From Geodermatophilus telluris (GTDB taxonomy: Bacteria; Actinomycetota; Actinomycetes; Mycobacteriales; Geodermatophilaceae): a stretch of DNA of 64,000 nt. This document shows positions 17,318 through 25,072 of the stretch, one piece after another. The stretch lies in the NCBI RefSeq assembly GCF_900102745.1, contig NZ_FMZF01000003.1, positions 452,681-516,680 on the forward strand, given 5' to 3'. Position 1 is the stretch's first letter. Each line of letters opens with the position of its first letter. A program made the translations under genes and the position numbers. The notes under the pieces were generated by a model that saw only the letters and a program-made list of their open reading frames with translations, had not been told where the DNA came from and did not search any database.

Positions 17318-18496
17318 ATGGACCGGCTGCGTTTCGGCACCTTCCTGGCCCCGTTCCACCCCGCCGGCGAGAACCCGACGCTCGCCCTGCAGCGCGACCT
17401 GGAACTGGTCGAGCACCTCGACCGGCTCGGCTACGACGAGGCCTGGATCGGCGAGCACCACTCGGCCGGCACCGAGATCATCGCCTCCCCCGAGATCTTC
17501 ATCGCCGCGGCCGCCGAGCGGACCCGGCACATCAAGCTGGGCACCGGCGTCACCTCGGTCGCGTACCACAACCCGCTCTGGGTGGCCGAGCGCATGGTGC
17601 TGCTCGACCACCTCACCCGCGGCCGCGCGATGCTCGGCTGCGGCCCCGGCTCGCTGCCCACCGACTCGATGATGCTGGGGCTCACCCCCACGGACACCCG
17701 CGAGCTGCTCGAGGTCGACCTCGACATCATCATGCGGCTGCTGCGCGGCGAGACGGTCACCGAGCAGACCAAGACGCACAACCTGGTCAACGCCCGGCTG
17801 CACCTGCGCCCCTACACCCAGCCCTGCTTCGACATCGCCGTCGCCGCGGTCGCCTCCCCGACCGGCCCGCGGATGGCCGGCCGGCACGGCGTCGGGCTGC
17901 TCTCCATCGGCGCCACCCTCACCAAGGACGGCTTCGACGCCCTGGCCCACCACTGGAACGTCGTCGAGGAGCGGGCTGCGCACTTCGGCCAGACCGTCTC
18001 CCGGCGCGACTGGCGGCTGGTCGGGCTGATGCACATCGCCGAGACGCGCGAGCAGGCCTACGCCGACGTCCAGTACGGCATCGAGACGTGGTTCCGCTAC
18101 TTCCAGAAGACGGCGGCCTTCCCGCAGATGGCCGTCGAGGGCGGCGACGCCAAGGAGATGATCGACTTCATCAACGAGGCCGGCATCGGCGCCATCGGCA
18201 CCGTCGAGGACGCCCGCGCGCAGGTGCAGCGGCTGTGGGACCAGTCCGGCGGCTTCGGCGCGATGCTGCTGCTCGGCCACGAGTGGGCCAACCCGCAGGC
18301 CACCAAGCGCTCGTGGGAGCTCATCGCCCAGCACGTCATGCCGCACTTCCAGGGCGGGGAGATCAGCCACGCGCAGGCGACGCTCGACGCCAAGGAGTAC
18401 GCCGGCGGCAAGCGCGAGGACTACGCCGCCGCGCAGCTGCAGGCCGTCGCGACGATGACCGAGCGGTACGAGAAGGAGAAGGCCGGCCAGAGCTGA
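17318..18496 (+). CDS. LLM-class flavin-dependent oxidoreductase
   Basis: A 392-residue bacterial-luciferase-like monooxygenase with a TIM-barrel fold, using reduced flavin to oxygenate small organic substrates. The start RFGTFLAPFHPAGENPTLALQRDLELVEHLDRLGYDEAWIGEHH and the RTRHIKLGTGVTSVAYHNPL segment are family hallmarks and resemble the limonene/alkanal monooxygenase subgroup. The length is also typical. A separate flavin reductase is not encoded nearby. The ATG at 17318 follows GAGGAGG. A small inverted repeat CTGCAC/GTGCAG (17274-17291) lies 27 bp before the start. A strong terminator follows at 18504. Confidence 0.9.
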   Translation: MDRLRFGTFLAPFHPAGENPTLALQRDLELVEHLDRLGYDEAWIGEHHSAGTEIIASPEIFIAAAAERTRHIKLGTGVTSVAYHNPLWVAERMVLLDHLTRGRAMLGCGPGSLPTDSMMLGLTPTDTRELLEVDLDIIMRLLRGETVTEQTKTHNLVNARLHLRPYTQPCFDIAVAAVASPTGPRMAGRHGVGLLSIGATLTKDGFDALAHHWNVVEERAAHFGQTVSRRDWRLVGLMHIAETREQAYADVQYGIETWFRYFQKTAAFPQMAVEGGDAKEMIDFINEAGIGAIGTVEDARAQVQRLWDQSGGFGAMLLLGHEWANPQATKRSWELIAQHVMPHFQGGEISHAQATLDAKEYAGGKREDYAAAQLQAVATMTERYEKEKAGQS

Positions 18497-18503
18497 CGGC
18501 GGT

Positions 18504-18534
18504 GGTGGGGTGACGGTCCGGCCGTCACCCCACC
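18504..18534. terminator. Bidirectional hairpin terminator
   Basis: A perfect 13-bp stem GGTGGGGTGACGG with a five-base loop and its complement lies between the converging monooxygenase and SGNH hydrolase genes. No U-tract follows, as is usual in high-GC actinobacteria. Confidence 0.75.
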
Positions 18535-18564
18535 GGCCCGCCGGGCAGCTCCCGCGCCCGGACC

Positions 18565-19404
18565 TCAGCGGGCCAGCGTCGCGTAGAGCTGCGCGGCGAT
18601 CTCGGCGTGCCCGGACGGGTTCGGGTGCAGGCAGTCCCGCCCGCCGACGTACTGGCTCGCGTCCAGCTCGCCGTACAGGTCGGTCACCTGGGCGCCGGTC
18701 TCCCCCGCGACCGCGCGGATGACGTCGTTCAGCCCCGACTGCAGCGAGAGCACGCCCGGGACGGTGCCGCCCTCCAGGACGACGTCCGCGATCGCCGGTG
18801 CGGCGGGGTTCACCCCGGTCAGGAAGCAGGAGCCGATCGGGTTGTAGTAGGTCGTCACGACGACCTCGGTGTCCCGTCCGGCGGCGGCGACCAGCGACCC
18901 GAGGACCTCGGTGAGGCGCTGCCGCACGCCGGCCAGCGCGGCGTCGACCGTGGCCCGGCAGCCCGCCGGCGCTGTCGTGGCGATGCAGGCGGCGACGATG
19001 GGCGTGAAGACGTCGTTCCCGCCGATGGTCACCGTGACGACCTCGACGTCGTTCTTCGGGTCCTGGTCGGCGTCCCGCTCCGCGATGACCTCCAGCGCCC
19101 GGGGCAGCTGCTGTGCCAGCAGGGACGCCGTCGTCGCGCCGGGCACGGCCAGGTTCACCAGCTCGACGTCCGCCAGCGACTGCCCGGTCGCCTTGTCGGC
19201 CGCCGGGTTGTAGTCCTCGTCGAGGAGGTCCTCGAGCAGCGCGGGGTAGCCCGCACCCGGCGCTGCACCGACACCGGCGGGCACGGAGTCGCCCAGCGCC
19301 AGGTAGACCGGCGACCCGAGCGGGGAACCCGGATCAGCGATCGCCGGAGCCGCTGCCACCAGCGGCAGGAGCGCCGCCAACCCGACCACCAACTGCCTGC
19401 GCAT
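18565..19404 (-). CDS. Secreted SGNH/GDSL hydrolase
   Basis: A 279-residue secreted esterase/lipase-like protein. A 22-residue Sec signal (MRRQLVVGLAALLPLVAAAPAIA) leads to the SGNH blocks: I LALGDSVPAG (nucleophile Ser), III GGND (Asn), and V DCLHPNPSGH (Asp and His of the triad). Two cysteine pairs (CIATTAPAGC and others) could stabilise it outside. Such enzymes hydrolyse lipid or polysaccharide esters. The substrate is not evident. The ATG at 19402-19404 has a GGGAGAT site, and upstream in-frame codons would spoil the signal peptide. Confidence 0.9.
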   Translation of the reverse strand: MRRQLVVGLAALLPLVAAAPAIADPGSPLGSPVYLALGDSVPAGVGAAPGAGYPALLEDLLDEDYNPAADKATGQSLADVELVNLAVPGATTASLLAQQLPRALEVIAERDADQDPKNDVEVVTVTIGGNDVFTPIVAACIATTAPAGCRATVDAALAGVRQRLTEVLGSLVAAAGRDTEVVVTTYYNPIGSCFLTGVNPAAPAIADVVLEGGTVPGVLSLQSGLNDVIRAVAGETGAQVTDLYGELDASQYVGGRDCLHPNPSGHAEIAAQLYATLAR

Positions 19405-19499
19405 GATCTCCCCCGATCGTGGACCGCCCCGTGCCGCTTGCACGCGGTGTGAGCACCTCACCGCCGGCAGCACTCACGGACCAGGGTCCGAGGACCGTG

Positions 19500-20072
19500 T
19501 CAGGCCGGCGGTCGCCACCCCGGGTGGCGGCCGGTGGCGCCGAGCAGCCGGTCGAGCGCCGGGGCGCCGTCGGGCACGGGGACGCGCGGGCCGTAGAGGC
19601 CGGGCGGGCGGTCGTCGCCGAAGGAGTCGGCGAAGGCGCGGCACGCCTCGGCGCTCGCGTCGTCCACGGCGTAGGGCTGGCCGGTGGCGACGGCGAGGTC
19701 CCAGCCGTGGACGACGACCTCGTCGAGCGCGACGACGGCGGCCACCTCGGCGGGCATCTCGACGCCGCCGGCGGCGGTCGCCCCCTCGTGCGCCGCGGGG
19801 TCCCGCCACGCGGCGGCCAGCGCGTCGAGCTGTGCGGGGACGTAGGTGCGCCAGTCGGCGGGCAGGTGCGCGGGGTCGGTGGAGGCGGTGCCGTCGACGG
19901 GCGTCTTCTCCGCCGCCATGCGGAAGGCGTAGGCGAGACCGGCCAGGTGGCCGAGGACCCCCGCCACGGACGTGCCCTCGCACGGGGTGGGCGCGGACAG
20001 CTGGTCGTCGCGGACCCCGGCCACCACGCGCGCCACCGCGGTCGCCGCCGGTCCCAGGTCGAGCATCGGCAT
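19500..20072 (-). CDS. TIGR03086-type DinB / mycothiol-dependent protein
   Basis: A 190-residue four-helix-bundle protein of the DinB/YfiT superfamily, TIGR03086 subgroup common in actinobacteria. Predicted metal ligands are His in VLGHLAG (helix 2) and His in DEVVVHGWDLA (helix 3). The C-terminus LDRLLGATGRHPGW is diagnostic. Relatives include mycothiol-dependent maleylpyruvate isomerases and thiol transferases, so a mycothiol-linked detoxification role is likely, but the substrate is unknown. ATG 20070-20072 is the start. It is divergent from the DUF6308 gene. Confidence 0.85.
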   Translation of the reverse strand: MPMLDLGPAATAVARVVAGVRDDQLSAPTPCEGTSVAGVLGHLAGLAYAFRMAAEKTPVDGTASTDPAHLPADWRTYVPAQLDALAAAWRDPAAHEGATAAGGVEMPAEVAAVVALDEVVVHGWDLAVATGQPYAVDDASAEACRAFADSFGDDRPPGLYGPRVPVPDGAPALDRLLGATGRHPGWRPPA

Positions 20073-20145
20073 GTCGGTGGTGACCCGCCGCGCCGCCGGG
20101 ACTCATCGGCCACCGGCGCCGAGTTCCCGGGGCGAGAATGGCGCC

Positions 20146-20919
20146 GTGACAGGGGGACGGCGGGACGACGCTGCCCTGGTTCTCCCCTCCGCCGGTCCCG
20201 ACCCGATCCCGCTGGGCACCGCGCTGGCCGCCGTCCTCGGCTACGCCCGCGGACGCCGCCCGCTCTTCTTCCGCTCCCCCAGCGCGCCGCACGGCCGCTG
20301 GTTCCAGGTGCTCGCCTACGGCTTCGACCGCTTCGACGGCCAGCCGCCGGAGACCGCCGACCGGCCCACCGACCGCGACGTGCTGCTGGCCGAGGGCCTG
20401 CACGGCCGGCTCGACCCGGTCGGGTGGCGGGCGGTGCGCACCGACCTCGACGAGGTGTGGCCGCTGCTCGGCGACCTGCGCGCCCGCGCCGGCGGCCGAC
20501 CGTTCTGGGAGCTCCCGGACGACGAGTTCTCCGTGCTGGCCGAGCCGGGCACCGCGGGCGCCGTCCTCCGCTCGCTCACCGACCGGCCGACCGCGCGCCA
20601 CGTCGTCGCCGCGCTGCACCACCGCCACCCCTCGCTGGTGCCGCTGGTCGACGGCGTCACGCGGCGGCAGCTGTGGGGGCACCTGCGCGAGGGCGACAGC
20701 GGCCCGGAGGCGTGCATCTCCCGGGAGGTGCACGCGAACGCGGCGGCCTTCGCCCGCCTGGAGACGGCGACGGCGACGCTGCTCGGCCGGCCGGTGACCC
20801 GCCTGCGACTGCATGACGTGCTGGTGTGGCTGGCCGGGTCGCTGCGGATGACGCACGCGGTTGCCGTCGGGCGCGCGCTGGCCGCGGAGTCGGGACTGGA
20901 GGCCGCGCTCGCGCGCTGA
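20146..20919 (+). CDS. DUF6308-family protein
   Basis: A 257-residue protein resembling DUF6308, a family found largely in actinobacteria with no known function. Diagnostic segments are YGFDRFDGQPPETADRPTDRDVLLAEGLHGRLDP, WPLLGDLRARAGGRPFWELPDDE and HHRHPSLVPLVDGVTRRQLW. It has no signal peptide or membrane helix. The acidic and basic patches in the DRPT segment suggest nucleotide or nucleic-acid handling, but nothing proves it. The GTG at 20146 is the start. It is divergent from the DinB gene with a 73-bp spacer. Confidence 0.75.
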   Translation: MTGGRRDDAALVLPSAGPDPIPLGTALAAVLGYARGRRPLFFRSPSAPHGRWFQVLAYGFDRFDGQPPETADRPTDRDVLLAEGLHGRLDPVGWRAVRTDLDEVWPLLGDLRARAGGRPFWELPDDEFSVLAEPGTAGAVLRSLTDRPTARHVVAALHHRHPSLVPLVDGVTRRQLWGHLREGDSGPEACISREVHANAAAFARLETATATLLGRPVTRLRLHDVLVWLAGSLRMTHAVAVGRALAAESGLEAALAR

Positions 20920-20986
20920 CGTCCTTCGGGTGGCTCTCCACAGGGTCGGCCCACGCGGCGCGGCGATCTGGCTATCGTGCCCAGCC

Positions 20987-21568
20987 GTGCGTGATCACAG
21001 GGGGCGGATCCGACTGGCGGCGGCGCTCGTGCTGGGGACGGCGCTGCTGGCGGGCTGCTCCGAGGACGCCGCGGCGCCCAGCGAGAGCCTGCCCTCGGCC
21101 ACATCCGCGCCGACGACCGAGGCGCTGCCCGTGGTCGGTCCGGCCGACTTCCCCGTGCCGCCGGCGGCCCGCACCCAGGACGCCGCCGGCGCCGAGACCT
21201 TCCTCCGCTACTGGATCGACCTGCTCGAGCGGCAGCAGGCTGTTCCGGCAGGCCAGCCCCTCCGCGACCTCGGACCCGACTGCGGCGAGTGTCAGCGCAT
21301 CGCCCGGGTCTTCGACGAGACAGCGGCCAGCGGGTGGAGGTACCAGGGCGGCGAGTTGACGCTCAACGACGTGCCCGCGCCCGTCATGGAGGGCGAGACC
21401 GCCTACGTCAGCTTCGGGATCCGGCAGGAGGCCGTACAGCGGGTCGACGCCACTGGAGCTCCGGTCGACGACGGTCAGGACGTCGCGCCCAATGTCTTTG
21501 GTGGCATCAACCTCATTTGGTCGGCCGCGAGTCAGTCCTGGGTCGTGACGGGCTTCGGCTACGGATGA
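20987..21568 (+). CDS. DUF6318-like lipoprotein
   Basis: A 193-residue lipoprotein with signal MRDHRGRIRLAAALVLG and lipobox LLAGC (Cys24). The mature domain has the DUF6318 pattern: FPVPPAARTQDAAGAETFLRYWIDLLERQQ, then a DCGECQR Cys pair, an Arg-Val-Phe helix and a four-strand NTF2-like end (INLIWSAASQSWVVTGFGYG). The function is unknown. The family is exported in actinobacteria. A TATCGT -10 box eight bases before the GTG suggests leaderless transcription. The stop overlaps the next ATG (ATGA), so the two are coupled. Confidence 0.8.
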   Translation: MRDHRGRIRLAAALVLGTALLAGCSEDAAAPSESLPSATSAPTTEALPVVGPADFPVPPAARTQDAAGAETFLRYWIDLLERQQAVPAGQPLRDLGPDCGECQRIARVFDETAASGWRYQGGELTLNDVPAPVMEGETAYVSFGIRQEAVQRVDATGAPVDDGQDVAPNVFGGINLIWSAASQSWVVTGFGYG

Positions 21569-22479
21569 TTAAAACTGCACTTCGTAGCCTGTTCGCGTTA
21601 CTGATTGTGTCGGTCATCGCCGTTGTGAACGCCGACTCCGCCGCAGGCGACTGCAGCTACTCAAGATGTCCCGAGACGGAGCTCGATGCAGGCTCGGTGA
21701 CAACCGAGTACTCCGGCGCCGCTATCGGCGGGTTGATCGGCGACGACGGCAGCGGAGGGGACGGGCTCGGCCCGTTCTACGTGTACCGGCTGCGCCAACC
21801 GTGTGTCCTGGTCGAGGAGCGGGGCGACCTCTGCAACGCGCTCGACTTCCAGGCATGTCCGGCCGATCCGGGCCGGGTGGTCCGCTTCCTCACCGTCCAG
21901 CAGCGGGCCGTGGTCCGCGCCAACGGTAGCGCTGCCATCCCGGTCCCTGGAGGAGCACAGCCCGGCGACTTCCTCGGGGACTGGGTCGACCTCCGGACCG
22001 AGTGCCTGGACATCACCGCGCTCAACCCGCCGCCGTCGCCGGACGAGGTGTTCAGCTACTTCCAGCGCCTGCCGCTCCCCCAGCTGACCACCCGGCACGC
22101 ACCGCCCGGCGACGGCCTGTCCGGGCTCCCGGTCGCCTTCTGGACCGACTCGCCCACCGCCCAGACCTTCACCGTGGACATCCGCGGCTTCACCGTCGTC
22201 ATCGCCGCGGAGGCGCAGCAGTTCACCTGGCGCACCGGAGACCCCGCCGTGCCGACGCTCACCAGCACCGAGCCCGGCGGCCCGTACCCCGACCAGGCCG
22301 CCGAGCACCTGTACCGCTCGGGCACCTGGACGGCCGGCCTCACCGTGACCTGGGGTGCCACGTTCACCGTCGACGGCAGCGCGCCGGCCGACGTCCCCGG
22401 CACCACCACGACCGACGGCCCGCCCGTCACCTTTGACGTCGTCGAGGCGACCGCCGTCCTCACCAACCCCTACGACTGA
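21565..22479 (+). CDS. Secreted protein of unknown function, 304 aa, with a TTA codon
   Basis: The 304-residue product has a Sec signal (MIKTALRSLFALLIVSVIAVVNADSA) and a mature part with at least six Cys and a Tyr/Pro/Thr-rich C-terminal half (GFTVVIAAEAQQFTWRTGDP, GTWTAGLTVTWGATFTVDG) that looks like beta-sandwich surface domains. No family was recognised. It is coupled to the DUF6318 gene by an ATGA overlap. The first ~100 bp are clearly less GC-rich than the surroundings and use codons rare here (ATT, AAA, ACT and a TTA leucine at 21598-21600), a sign of recent import or of bldA-type control. Confidence 0.75.
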   Translation: MIKTALRSLFALLIVSVIAVVNADSAAGDCSYSRCPETELDAGSVTTEYSGAAIGGLIGDDGSGGDGLGPFYVYRLRQPCVLVEERGDLCNALDFQACPADPGRVVRFLTVQQRAVVRANGSAAIPVPGGAQPGDFLGDWVDLRTECLDITALNPPPSPDEVFSYFQRLPLPQLTTRHAPPGDGLSGLPVAFWTDSPTAQTFTVDIRGFTVVIAAEAQQFTWRTGDPAVPTLTSTEPGGPYPDQAAEHLYRSGTWTAGLTVTWGATFTVDGSAPADVPGTTTTDGPPVTFDVVEATAVLTNPYD

Positions 22480-22770
22480 CTGCGCAACGTCCCCGACGAG
22501 GTCGTCGAGCGCCTCACCGCGGCCCAGGGGTGGTCGGCACTCGACACCTGGCGCCGCCTGGGGGTCACCCGTCACCCGGCCCCCGGGCTGCTCGACCGCG
22601 TCTGGCAGCTCCGCGCGACCGTCACCCCCTACGACGCCACCTACGTCGCGCTCGCCGAGGCCCTGGGGTGCGCGCTGGTGACGGCGGACGGCCGGCTGGC
22701 CCGGGCGTCCGGACTCTCGTGCCCCGTGACGGTGGTCCCGCGCCAGCTCCCGGCGAAACCTCCTGCGAGA
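22480..22770 (+). pseudogene. VapC-like PIN-domain remnant (N-terminal half missing)
   Basis: Immediately after the stop at 22477-22479, in the same frame, the sequence encodes the C-terminal half of a PIN ribonuclease: WRRLGVTRHPAPGLLDRVW, then TPYDATYVALAEALGCALVTADGRLARASG. This carries the acidic residues typical of VapC motifs 2 and 3 (YDATYVALAEAL, LVTADGRL). The first half, including the N-terminal catalytic Asp, is absent, and there is no start codon or antitoxin gene. The frame then runs into sequence without homology until about 22885. It is therefore a dead toxin fragment. Confidence 0.75.
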
Positions 22771-22877
22771 GGGTGGTTGTGGTCGCCGACACGCGCGGAC
22801 ATGCCGTCCCGAGCGGCACCAGGTGCCTACTCGGCCCGTGCCGTGTCCGTTCCCCCACGCGAACGACCGGGTAGGGC

Positions 22878-23306
22878 ATGGCCGTGAGCGGCGACCCGTA
22901 CGGCCTGCGCCGCTTCGTCGACGCCCAGGCCGGCAGCTACGAGCAGGCGCTGGCCGAGCTGCGCGCCGGGCGCAAGACCAGCCACTGGATGTGGTTCGTG
23001 TTCCCGCAGGTCGCCGGGCTGGGCCGCAGCCCGACGGCGCAGCACTACGCGGTCACCGGCCTCGACGAGGCGCGCGCCTACCTAGCCCACCCGGTGCTCG
23101 GCCCGCGGCTGGTGGAGTGCGCGCGGGTGCTCACCGAGCTGCCGGGCACCGACCCGGTGGCGGTGTTCGGCCCGGTCGACGCCGTCAAGCTGCGCTCGTC
23201 GATGACGCTGTTCGCGTACGCCGACCCGGACGAGCCGGCCTTCCGCGCCGTCCTCGAGCAGTACTTCGCCGGCGAGGAGGACCCGGCGACGACGGCCCGC
23301 CTGTAG
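22878..23306 (+). CDS. DUF1810-family protein
   Basis: A 142-residue protein matching DUF1810: the opening GLRRFVDAQAGSYEQALAELRAGRKTSHWMWFVFPQVAGLGRSP, the 'YAVTGLDEARAYLAHPVLGPRLVECARVL' helix and the terminal DAVKLRSSMTLFA segment with conserved Lys and Ser. The family is calpastatin-like in old annotation and has no established function. The protein is small and soluble. The ATG at 22878 is preceded by GGTAGGG. It ends just before a palindromic repeat (23319-23353). Confidence 0.85.
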   Translation: MAVSGDPYGLRRFVDAQAGSYEQALAELRAGRKTSHWMWFVFPQVAGLGRSPTAQHYAVTGLDEARAYLAHPVLGPRLVECARVLTELPGTDPVAVFGPVDAVKLRSSMTLFAYADPDEPAFRAVLEQYFAGEEDPATTARL

Positions 23307-23318
23307 TCCCGAGCCACG

Positions 23319-23353
23319 TCGTGCTCCGCCCCGCAGGTGTGGGCAGAGCACGA
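23319..23353. repeat. Palindromic intergenic repeat, family A copy 1
   Basis: TCGTGCTCCGCCC, an 8-10-base loop and GGGCAGAGCACGA form a stem with one C-A mismatch. The same sequence recurs at 38545-38587 and 38614-38648. The element follows the stop of the DUF1810 gene and probably ends its transcript. Confidence 0.8.
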
Positions 23354-23416
23354 CTCCGCTGGACACCAGGTGCCGCCCGGCGGGCGGAGGCACCCGGTCT
23401 CGGCGAGGCTGGGCCG

Positions 23417-24475
<1,059 letters not shown>

Positions 24476-24479
24476 CGGG

Positions 24480-24728
24480 TCAGCACCCGCCCCCGCCGCC
24501 GTCGCAGCCCCCGCCGCCCCCTCCGTCGAAGCCGCCACCGCCCCAGCCGCCGCTGTCGGCGGTGCCGGCGACGTAGGTGCCGCTGACGAGGTGGCCGACG
24601 TCGTGCGCGCGGCTCGACCGGCGCCCGGGGACGGCAGGACGCCGTCCGGCGCCGGCTCGGGACCGCTGCAGGCCGAAGGCCAGGAGGAGGAGCGCCGCCA
24701 CCATCGCGAGGAGCACCACTGCCGTCAT
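24480..24728 (-). CDS. Small membrane-anchored Gly/Cys-tail protein
   Basis: An 82-residue protein with one N-terminal membrane helix (TAVVLLAMVAALLLLAFGL) followed by a basic stretch, then a Gly-rich tail ending GGGGGGCDGGGGGC. Such a glycine-cysteine tail also ends the TIGR04222-type membrane proteins of actinobacteria. The function is unknown. It converges with the GST gene four bases away. The ATG is at 24726-24728 and has only a weak ribosome site, so confidence is moderate. Confidence 0.55.
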   Translation of the reverse strand: MTAVVLLAMVAALLLLAFGLQRSRAGAGRRPAVPGRRSSRAHDVGHLVSGTYVAGTADSGGWGGGGFDGGGGGGCDGGGGGC

Positions 24729-24829
24729 GGCGGAACTGTCCCGTGACGGAGGCCGGTGCGCCAGTGCTGGCGCCGCGTCGGTCGCCCCCACCTCCTCGTC
24801 GCCGTCACCGGCGTCAGCGCAGTGCGGCC

Positions 24830-24959
24830 GGCGGAGGTGGCGACCGTCTCGTCGGGCGCCACCTCCGCCGCCCTTCACGTCGGGCGGGGAGGTCAGGGGT
24901 CCCGCGCGCGAGCGCAGGTCGCCGGCAGCGGTACCCCCATCCCCGATACCTCCCCGCCC
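24830..24959. other. Two perfect stem-loops in a 344-bp gene-free gap
   Basis: The gap 24729-25072 holds no convincing gene. It contains GGCGGAGGTGGCG (24830-24842) paired with CGCCACCTCCGCC (24857-24869), and GGGCGGGGAGGT (24882-24893) paired with ACCTCCCCGCCC (24948-24959) across a 54-base loop. Both could fold in the leader of the small gene at 24480-24728 (minus strand) or act as spacers. Their function is unknown. Confidence 0.5.
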
Positions 24960-25042
24960 GGTGGCCCCGGCCCAGTCGCCCAGGTCGGGGTCACGCCGGG
25001 GAGGCGTGCACGACCGACCGGTGCGGGGAGCGGGAGGACCGG

Positions 25043-25068
25043 CCCCGGCGGCGGCGTGCACGCCGGGG
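25043..25068. terminator. Putative terminator of the Val/Pro repeat gene
   Basis: CCCCGGCG, ten loop bases and CGCCGGGG, ending five bases past the stop of the minus-strand gene at 25073. The stem is short (8 bp). Confidence 0.5.
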
Positions 25069-25072
25069 AGGG

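Noticed and set aside
14863..18513. Uninterrupted plus-strand frame of 1216 codons
   Set aside because: It overlaps the hydratase on the opposite strand and the lipoprotein and monooxygenase genes in another frame. Its translation is Arg/Pro/Ala-rich without any domain, as expected for a shadow frame in very GC-rich DNA.
22885..23306. Continuation of the PIN remnant into the DUF1810 gene
   Set aside because: The remnant's frame ends at a stop near 22885, and DUF1810 begins in a different frame with its own start and family signature.
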